Shown piece after piece: positions 58,701 through 64,000 of a stretch of 64,000 bases of DNA; the first letter of the stretch is position 1, and the number at the start of each line of letters is the position of its first letter. Where the stretch lies: assembly GCF_031082405.1 (NCBI RefSeq), contig NZ_JAVHJU010000069.1, positions 248,001 through 312,000 of the forward strand, read 5' to 3'. Origin of the DNA: Amycolatopsis sp. A133 (GTDB lineage: Bacteria > Actinomycetota > Actinomycetes > Mycobacteriales > Pseudonocardiaceae). Both the position numbers and the translations under genes were made by a program. Under the pieces are notes generated by a model. The model was given only the letters and a program-made list of their open reading frames with translations. It had not been told where the DNA came from and did no database searches.

Positions 58701-59207
58701 ATGGGATCCCGGATCGAGCACCGCGCCGAGTTCACCGCCGACGTCGCGTCCACGTACGCGGCCGTCGCCGGCGAAGACGCGTTGCGGGCCCGCCTGGACG
58801 AGCTCGGCGGCCACAGCGCGGCGCTCCTGTCGTACGAGGTTTCCGGCTCGGACCTGCGGTACCAGCTGCGGCAGGGCATCAGCGCGGACAAGCTGCCGCA
58901 GGCGGTCCGGACGCTGCACAAGGGCGACCTGCTGGTGACGCGCACGCAGACCTGGCGCGTGAGCAACGACGGCACCGGCCGGCAGGGCAACGCCGCGGTC
59001 GAGGTCGGCGGCGTCCCCGGCGAGATCACCGCTCGGACGGCGCTGCTGGCCGACGGCGACCGGACGGTGCTGCGGATCAGCGGCGAGGTGACGGTCCGGA
59101 TCCCGCTGTTCGGCGGGAAGCTGGAGAGCGTGATCGCCGAACAGGTCACGAAGCTGCTGGAGCGCGAATCCGAATTCACCGCGAAGTGGCTCACCGAAGC
59201 AAAGTGA
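58701..59207 (+). CDS. DUF2505 (SRPBCC-fold) protein
   Basis: A 168-residue START/SRPBCC-like protein: N-terminal RIEHRAEFTADVASTYAAV, central YEVSGSDLRYQLRQGISADKLPQAVR, and a C-terminal helix LESVIAEQVTKLLERESEFTAKWL. The fold binds hydrophobic ligands; function unknown. ATG 58701. Divergent from murB by 24 bp, and the stop overlaps the next gene's GTG (59204-59207). Confidence 0.87.
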   Translation: MGSRIEHRAEFTADVASTYAAVAGEDALRARLDELGGHSAALLSYEVSGSDLRYQLRQGISADKLPQAVRTLHKGDLLVTRTQTWRVSNDGTGRQGNAAVEVGGVPGEITARTALLADGDRTVLRISGEVTVRIPLFGGKLESVIAEQVTKLLERESEFTAKWLTEAK

Positions 59208-59986
59208 CCCCGGTCGGCGCGCCGACACGCGGTACGACCAACCCGAACCGCCTGCGCCGGGTCGACCGGTGGATCGCGTTTTCGCCCCCTACTTCGCGGC
59301 TGCTGCGCGCGGCCGACTCGCCTTTGGTGGTCGATCTCGGGTACGGCGCTTCCCCGGTGACGACGGTCGAGCTGGCGCGGTGGCTGCGCCGGGTCCGGCC
59401 GGACGTCCGGGTGCTCGGCCTGGAGCTGGACCCGGAGCGGGTGGCTGCGGCGTTGCCCGCCGCGTCGCCGCCCCGGCTGGACTTCCGCCGCGGCGGGTTC
59501 GAGCTGGCCGGGACGCGCCCGGTGCTGGTGCGGGCGTTCAACGTGCTCCGGCAGTACGCCGAGGACGAGGTCCCGGGCGCGTGGGGCCTGATGCTGGACT
59601 CGATGCCCGCCTCCGGTCTCCTCGTGGAGGGCACGTGCGACGAGATCGGGCGGCTCTCGACGTGGGTCCTGGTCTCCCGGGCCGGCCCGATCTCCTTGAC
59701 GCTGTCGATGCGGCTGGCCGGGCTGGATCGCCCGTCGACCGTGGCCGAGCGGCTGCCGAAGGCGCTGATCCACCGGAACGTGCCCGGCGAGCGCGTCCAT
59801 TCGCTGTTGGCCGGCTTGGACGCCTGCTGGGCGACGGCGGCCCCGCACCAGGCGTTCGGGGTGCGTTCCCGCTGGCTGGAGACGGTCCGGCTGCTGGCCG
59901 CGCGGGGCTGGCCGGTGCTGGGGCCGCCGTCCCGGATCCGCCTGGGCGAGCTGACGGTCCCCTGGTCCGCGGTCACCCCCGCCTGA
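59204..59986 (+). CDS. class-I SAM-methyltransferase-like protein
   Basis: A 260-residue protein with a Rossmann-like core: glycine loop VVDLGYGASPVTTVELARWL (about 41-60) and acidic end of strand 2 VLGLELDPERVAA (about 70). Later motifs are not typical of a known methyltransferase subclass. Homologues next to murB/DUF2505 exist in actinobacteria. GTG 59204 overlaps the DUF2505 stop (GTGA), implying coupling. Could be a non-methylating relative. Confidence 0.75.
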   Translation: MTPVGAPTRGTTNPNRLRRVDRWIAFSPPTSRLLRAADSPLVVDLGYGASPVTTVELARWLRRVRPDVRVLGLELDPERVAAALPAASPPRLDFRRGGFELAGTRPVLVRAFNVLRQYAEDEVPGAWGLMLDSMPASGLLVEGTCDEIGRLSTWVLVSRAGPISLTLSMRLAGLDRPSTVAERLPKALIHRNVPGERVHSLLAGLDACWATAAPHQAFGVRSRWLETVRLLAARGWPVLGPPSRIRLGELTVPWSAVTPA

Positions 59987-59991
59987 AGCGC

Positions 59992-60015
59992 CCAAGGCCA
60001 CATTGGGGCGCTGGT
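59992..60015. repeat. imperfect hairpin AGCGCCCAA...TTGGGGCGCT, relative of the 12-kb element
   Basis: A short intergenic palindrome with one bulge after the methyltransferase-like gene. It contains GGCCACATTGG, the same core as in the nested element at 11968-12062, and may be a member of a dispersed family and a terminator. Confidence 0.5.
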
Positions 60016-60076
60016 GTTCACCGGGCCACCCCCGCTGCGTCACCCGCGGGTGACCTGCGGTGATCACCATTGAGCC

Positions 60077-60760
60077 GTGGAACTCCTGGGGCAGGTCACC
60101 GAACTGCTGCGCGGCGCGCTCGGTTCGCCGTGGCTGTGGGTGGCCGTCTTCGCCGTGGCCGGGCTGGACGCGCTGCTGCCGTTCATGCCCAGCGAGACGG
60201 CCGTTGTCACCGTCGCCGTCCTGCTGGGGCCCGATCCCGCGCAGCTGACCCTGCTCGCCGCGGTGGCCGCCGGTGGCGCGTGGGCGGGCGACTGCCTCGG
60301 GTACGCCGTCGGCCGGTCCGCGGGGCCGCGGGCCGTCGCGCGGCTGCAGCGCGGGCCGGAAGGGCGGCGGCGCGCCGAGTGGGCGCACGAGCAGGTGCGG
60401 CGCAACGGCGGGCTGCTGATCGTCGCGGCCCGCTACCTCCCGGGCGGGCGGGTGGCCAGCGCGCTCGCGACCGGCAGCCTCGGTTACCCGCTGCGCCGGT
60501 TCGTGCCGCTCGACGCCGCCGGCGCGACGATCTGGGCGGTCTACAGCGTGCTGATCGGCCTCGCCGGCGGAGCCGCCTTCGCGGCCGAGCCGGCGAAGGG
60601 GCTGCTGCTGTCCTTCAGCCTCGGCCTGGGCTTGGTCTTCGCCGTCGAGGCCGGGCGGCGGCTACGGTCGGCCCGAAGCGATCGACGTCCACGCGGACGG
60701 GCCGGAGCGGGCGGCGCCGGCGGCCAGGGGGCCGAGCTGTCCGAAGTGGATTGTCCATGA
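60077..60760 (+). CDS. DedA-family membrane protein
   Basis: A 227-residue protein of the DedA/VTT family: helices at about 18-38 and 52-72, a reentrant GDCLGYAVGRSAGPRAVARL (about 72-90), conserved Arg in ARYLPGGRVASALATG (about 115-130), and two further helices. DedA proteins act as lipid scramblases or transporters supporting envelope homeostasis. Start is GTG 60077. A disordered tail rich in Arg/Gly follows the last helix. Confidence 0.87.
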   Translation: MELLGQVTELLRGALGSPWLWVAVFAVAGLDALLPFMPSETAVVTVAVLLGPDPAQLTLLAAVAAGGAWAGDCLGYAVGRSAGPRAVARLQRGPEGRRRAEWAHEQVRRNGGLLIVAARYLPGGRVASALATGSLGYPLRRFVPLDAAGATIWAVYSVLIGLAGGAAFAAEPAKGLLLSFSLGLGLVFAVEAGRRLRSARSDRRPRGRAGAGGAGGQGAELSEVDCP

Positions 60761-60821
60761 TCGGTGCCGCACAGCGCAGTCTCCCCGCCCGGCTCCCGGG
60801 CCTCTGACCAGCGCGGGGAGA

Positions 60822-61697
60822 ATGTCCCGCGTGACCGCTCCCGAACGCCGCTACGTCATCACCTTCGGCTGCCCCGACCGCACCGGCATCATCGCCCGGA
60901 TCTCCGGGTTCCTCGCCGAGCACGGCGGCTGGATCGTCGAGGCGGCCTACCACACCGATCCGGACACGGGCTGGTTCTTCACCCGCCAGGTCGTCCGGGC
61001 CGACTCGCTGCCCTTCGGCGCCGACGAGCTGCGCGCCCGTTTCGGCGAAGTGGCCGCGGACCTGTCGGCCGACTCGAGCTGGCGGGTCAGCGACACCGGC
61101 GAGCGGCGCCGCGCGGTGATCCTCGTCTCGAAGGCCGGGCACTGCCTGTACGACCTGCTCGGCCGGGTCGCCTCCGGCGAGCTCGACGTCGACATCGCCG
61201 CGGTGATCGGCAACCACGACAGCCTCGGCGGCATCACCCGCGCGCACGGCATCCCGTTCCACCACGTGCCCTTCCCCGCGGGCGGCAAGGCCGAGGCGTT
61301 CGAGCAGGTGCGCAAGCTGGTGGAAGAGCACGAGCCGCACGCGGTGGTGCTGGCCCGGTTCATGCAGATCCTGCCCGCCGGACTGTGCCGCGAGTGGGCC
61401 GGGCGGGCGATCAACATCCACCACAGCTTCCTGCCGTCGTTCATCGGCGCGAAGCCGTACCACCAGGCGCACACGCGCGGCGTGAAGCTGGTCGGCGCGA
61501 CCTGCCACTACGTGACGGCGGACCTCGACGCGGGCCCCATCATCGAGCAGGACGTCATCCGCGTCGACCACGGCGACTCGGTCGAGGACATGGTCCGCAA
61601 GGGCCGCGACATCGAAAAAGTCACCCTCGCTCGGGGCCTCCGGTGGCACCTGGAGAACCGCGTGCTGGTGCACGGCAACCGGACCGTGGTGTTCTGA
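60822..61697 (+). CDS. purU: PurU, formyltetrahydrofolate deformylase
   Basis: A 291-residue enzyme releasing formate from 10-formyl-THF. N-terminal ACT domain (about 8-90; TFGCPDRTGIIARISGFLAE) and C-terminal formyltransferase fold with NIHHSFLPSFIGAKPYHQA (about 202-220; Asn/His) and catalytic Asp in ADLDAGPIIEQDV (about 237). It balances one-carbon units and supplies formate for PurT-type purine synthesis. ATG 60822 or GTG 60831. Confidence 0.93.
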   Translation: MSRVTAPERRYVITFGCPDRTGIIARISGFLAEHGGWIVEAAYHTDPDTGWFFTRQVVRADSLPFGADELRARFGEVAADLSADSSWRVSDTGERRRAVILVSKAGHCLYDLLGRVASGELDVDIAAVIGNHDSLGGITRAHGIPFHHVPFPAGGKAEAFEQVRKLVEEHEPHAVVLARFMQILPAGLCREWAGRAINIHHSFLPSFIGAKPYHQAHTRGVKLVGATCHYVTADLDAGPIIEQDVIRVDHGDSVEDMVRKGRDIEKVTLARGLRWHLENRVLVHGNRTVVF

Positions 61698-61719
61698 CCC
61701 GGTTGCCGCGCCCCGGCGA

Positions 61720-62769
61720 TCACGCCCCGATGGTCGAGGCGTCGATGACGAACCGGTAGCGCACGTCGGAGTTCTCGACGCGCTCGTAGGCCTCGTTGAC
61801 CTTGTCGGCCGAGATGGTCTCGATCTCCGCGCCGATGCCGTGCTTCGCGCAGAAGTCCAGCATCTCCTGGGTCTCGGCGATACCGCCGATCATCGAGCCC
61901 GCCAGCACCTTGTTGCCACCGAGCAGCGAGAAGGCGTTGTAGGACAGCGGCTCGCCGGGCGCACCGACGTTGACCATCGCGCCGCCGACCCGCAGCAGGC
62001 CGAGGTAGGCGTCCACCGGCAGCTTGGCCGACACGGTGTTGAGGATGATGTCGAACTTGCCCCGCAGGACGTCGAACGTCGACTCGTCGCTGGTGGCGTA
62101 GTACTCGGAAGCGCCGAGCTTGAGGCCGTCTTCCTGCTTCTTGAGGCTCTGGCTGAGCACGGTCACCTCGGCGCCCATCGCGGCGGCGATCTTGACGCCC
62201 AGGTGGCCGAGGCCGCCGAGGCCGATGACGGCGACCTTCTTGCCGGGGCCGGCCCCCCAGTGGTGCAGCGGCGAGTAGGTGGTGATGCCCGCGCACAGCA
62301 GCGGCGCGGCGACGTCGAGGTCGATGCCCTCGGGGATGCGGCAGACGAAGGCGTCCTTCACGACGATCTGGTTGCTGTAGCCGCCGTAGGTGTTCTCGCC
62401 GTCGAAGCCGACGCCGTTGTAGGTCTGGATGTTGCCCTTGACGCAGAACTGCTCGGTGCCGGCCAGGCAGTATTCACACTCGCCGCAGGAGTCGACCATG
62501 CAGCCGACGCCGACGCGGTCGCCGACCTGGTACTTCGTCACGGCCGAGCCGACCGCGGCGACGACGCCGGCGATCTCGTGGCCCGGGACCATCGGGAAGA
62601 TCGCCTGGCCCCAGTCCTCCTTGGCCTGGTGGATGTCGCTGTGGCAGATGCCGGCGTAGGCGATGTCGATCAGCACGTCGTCGGGACGAAGGTCACGGCG
62701 CTCGATCGTGGTCGGTGCGAGCGGCGCACCGGGCGCCGGGACGGCGATGGCGTGCGTGGTGGTGCTCAT
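61720..62769 (-). CDS. zinc-dependent NAD(P) alcohol dehydrogenase
   Basis: A 349-residue MDR enzyme of the AdhC/CAD type. Catalytic zinc ligands in AGICHSDIHQAK (Cys about 39), GHE (about 62); structural-zinc loop CGECEYCLAGTEQFC (about 94-108); Rossmann VIGLGGLGHLGVKIA (about 174). It probably reduces aldehydes with NADPH. ATG 62769 with GGAGG 5 nt upstream. Divergent from a TetR gene whose operators lie in the shared promoter. Confidence 0.92.
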   Translation of the reverse strand: MSTTTHAIAVPAPGAPLAPTTIERRDLRPDDVLIDIAYAGICHSDIHQAKEDWGQAIFPMVPGHEIAGVVAAVGSAVTKYQVGDRVGVGCMVDSCGECEYCLAGTEQFCVKGNIQTYNGVGFDGENTYGGYSNQIVVKDAFVCRIPEGIDLDVAAPLLCAGITTYSPLHHWGAGPGKKVAVIGLGGLGHLGVKIAAAMGAEVTVLSQSLKKQEDGLKLGASEYYATSDESTFDVLRGKFDIILNTVSAKLPVDAYLGLLRVGGAMVNVGAPGEPLSYNAFSLLGGNKVLAGSMIGGIAETQEMLDFCAKHGIGAEIETISADKVNEAYERVENSDVRYRFVIDASTIGA

Positions 62770-62796
62770 GGAACCCTCCAGGTTCAAGTACCGTTC

Positions 62797-62837
62797 GTAA
62801 GAGGTCTCTTACATCGTCGACGTAAGAGGGGTCTTAC
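62797..62837. promoter_or_regulatory. twin TetR-type operators GTAAGA-N4-TCTTAC
   Basis: GTAAGAGGTCTCTTAC (62797-62812) and GTAAGAGGGGTCTTAC (62822-62837) share 6-bp arms and have centres 25 bp apart. They lie between the divergent alcohol dehydrogenase and TetR genes, suitable for controlling both. Confidence 0.75.
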
Positions 62838-62855
62838 ATATTCCGGACGAAAGAT

Positions 62856-63467
62856 GTGAACCAGGTCATGGGCGGCAAGTACCACCACGGCGACCTCCGC
62901 GGCGAACTCGTGCGCGTCTCTTTGGACCTGATCGCCGAGCAGGGGTTCGCCGGGTTCTCCGTCGCGCAGGTCGCGAAGCGGGCGAAGGTCAGTCCCGGCG
63001 CGCCTTACCGGCACTTCCCGACGCGGGAGAGCCTGCTGGCCGAAGTCGCGGCCCACATCGCCTGCCAGCTGGCCGACCGCGTCGCTTCCGCGGCCGCGGA
63101 GCACAACGACCCGGCGGACGCCCTCGCGGCGGCCGCGGGCGCGTACACGCGGTACCTGATCGAGCGGCGGGCCGGGATGAACGTCATCTACGCCAACGGG
63201 CTCCAAGGCCCGCAGTACGCGGAGCTGCACGACCAGACCCGGCGGCTCACCGACCAGTTCCTGATGCTGTGCCTGACCGTGGCCCCGGATCCGCTGACCG
63301 CGCTGGAGCTGATGGAGCAGCTGTTCACCCAGGCACACGGCTACGGCACGTTCCACCTCGACGGCGTCTTCGTCAAGCACGGCTACTCGGTGGACCTGGT
63401 GGTGCGGAAGTCCACCGAGGCGGCGCGGATGGCGATCACGGGCCGGACTGCCGGTGGTGGCCGCTAG
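62856..63467 (+). CDS. TetR-family transcriptional regulator
   Basis: A 203-residue repressor: N-terminal HTH (GKYHHGDLRGELVRVSLDLIAEQ, then FSVAQVAKRAKVSPGAPYRHFPTRESLLAEV, about 7-60) and a helical effector domain. The sequence fits the TetR group that controls neighbouring oxidoreductases. Starts are GTG 62856 or ATG 62868 (MGGKYHHGD). Upstream twin operators suggest it represses itself and the alcohol dehydrogenase, perhaps sensing an aldehyde. Confidence 0.9.
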   Translation: MNQVMGGKYHHGDLRGELVRVSLDLIAEQGFAGFSVAQVAKRAKVSPGAPYRHFPTRESLLAEVAAHIACQLADRVASAAAEHNDPADALAAAAGAYTRYLIERRAGMNVIYANGLQGPQYAELHDQTRRLTDQFLMLCLTVAPDPLTALELMEQLFTQAHGYGTFHLDGVFVKHGYSVDLVVRKSTEAARMAITGRTAGGGR

Positions 63468-63476
63468 GTTGGCGGC

Positions 63477-64000
63477 ATGGGGATCATCGACTCACACGAG
63501 GCACTGCGCGAGGTCGTCGGCGAAGTGGCCGAGCTGACGCAGAAGAAGGTCATCGACCGGATCGACGAGCACGCGCGGAACCTGATCGCCCACTCGCCGT
63601 TCGTGCTGCTGGCGACGTCGGCACCGGACGGCAGCTGCGACGTCTCCCCGCGCGGCGACCCGGCGGGCTCGGTGCTGGTGCTCGACGAGAAGACGCTGGT
63701 GCTCGCCGACCGCCCGGGCAACAAGCTGATCGACAGCTTCCGCAACATCGTCGACAACCCGCACGCCGGCCTGCTGTTCCTGGTGCCGGGGATGAACGAG
63801 ACGCTCCGGGTCAACGGCCGCGCGCAGCTGGTGTCGGACGCACCGTTCTTCGACGCGCTGGTGGTGCAGGGCAAGCGGCCGAAGCTGGCGGTGGTCGTCG
63901 AGGTCGAAGAGCTCTACATGCACTGCGCCAAGGCGTTCCTGCGGTCGTCGCTGTGGGACCCGCAGACCTGGCCGGCCCGCTCGGCGTTGCCGTCGATGGG
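63477..64000 (+). CDS. PPOX-class FMN flavoprotein (pyridoxamine 5'-phosphate oxidase-like), truncated by window end
   Basis: The first 174 residues of a split-barrel flavoprotein of the MSMEG_1061-like group: FVLLATSAPDGSCDVSPRGDPAG (about 42-64), LADRPGNKLIDSFRNIVDNPHAGLLFLVPG (about 78-107), and ELYMHCAKAFLRSSLWDPQTW (about 143-163). These often bind FMN or F420. ATG 63477 lies 10 nt after the TetR stop, so it may be in the same transcript. The C-terminus is outside the window. Confidence 0.85.
   Translation, partial: MGIIDSHEALREVVGEVAELTQKKVIDRIDEHARNLIAHSPFVLLATSAPDGSCDVSPRGDPAGSVLVLDEKTLVLADRPGNKLIDSFRNIVDNPHAGLLFLVPGMNETLRVNGRAQLVSDAPFFDALVVQGKRPKLAVVVEVEELYMHCAKAFLRSSLWDPQTWPARSALPSM

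Overview
This 64-kb window is actinobacterial chromosome. It has very high GC, many GTG starts, and overlapping ATGA/GTGA gene junctions. The gene set is typical of Pseudonocardiales, most like Amycolatopsis: MshA (mycothiol), a menaquinone cluster, Rex-hemACD, BldC and a BldN-type sigma factor, SenX3-RegX3, and the 33-residue ribosomal protein bS22. The gene order broadly follows the Mycobacterium tuberculosis Rv0481-Rv0555 segment (gene names recalled, not searched). The window is therefore a conserved core backbone with lineage-specific insertions. I recognised no tRNA, rRNA, CRISPR array, transposase or prophage.

Layout. 0-4.3 kb: menaquinone synthesis (menD cut by the window edge, menB, menE, menA), with a 45-residue secreted peptide between menE and menA. 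4.3-7.0 kb: cysteine desulfhydrase-like PLP enzyme, DUF4229 protein, Lrp regulator, bldC and a small membrane protein. 7.1-15.0 kb: a MinD/ParA-like ATPase, then the System II cytochrome c maturation operon (ccsB, resB, ccdA, a TlpA-like lipoprotein, a histidine phosphatase) led by hemL. 15.1-20.8 kb: divergent tspO, a MacB-like efflux operon (adaptor, ATPase, permease, DUF5666 protein), small membrane proteins. 20.8-28.5 kb: hemB and the rex-hemA-hemC-hemD operon. 28.8-32.2 kb: a membrane-fused sulfite-oxidase-type molybdoenzyme, a glutaredoxin and an acyl-CoA ligase. 32.4-35.4 kb: bldN-like ECF sigma with a putative anti-sigma and a HAD phosphatase. 35.5-38.6 kb: CPBP protease and a NarL-type two-component system facing each other across a 120-bp tandem duplication. 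38.6-47.6 kb: acyltransferase, galE2-like epimerase, bS22, HTH protein, proC, thioesterase, isomerase-like protein, proline-rich membrane protein, Ppx/GppA. 47.8-49.7 kb: senX3-regX3. 49.8-64 kb: aldo/keto reductase, regulator, gpmA, DUF4349, YbjN, mshA, hydrolase, L,D-transpeptidase, murB, DUF2505, methyltransferase-like, DedA, purU, alcohol dehydrogenase/TetR pair, and a truncated PPOX flavoprotein.

Functional theme. The genes supply respiration and redox balance: menaquinone, heme, cytochrome c assembly, a Rex sensor, mycothiol and thioredoxin/glutaredoxin. Around this core sit envelope genes (murB, an L,D-transpeptidase, acyltransferase) and developmental regulators (bldC, bldN).

The least explained signal is a palindrome centred on TTTCACGTGAAA. 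It occurs seven times in three clusters. Two clusters lie inside coding sequence, where paired copies 33 bp apart are read in the same frame as xLSRESx at linker positions. The third is an intergenic triplet with an exact 41-bp period. Other notable structures are the 120-bp duplication of two convergent gene ends, a GC-rich repeat array after proC, nested intergenic palindromes, a probable Rex operator, twin TetR-type operators, and a 40-codon ORF coupled to the bldN-like sigma gene.
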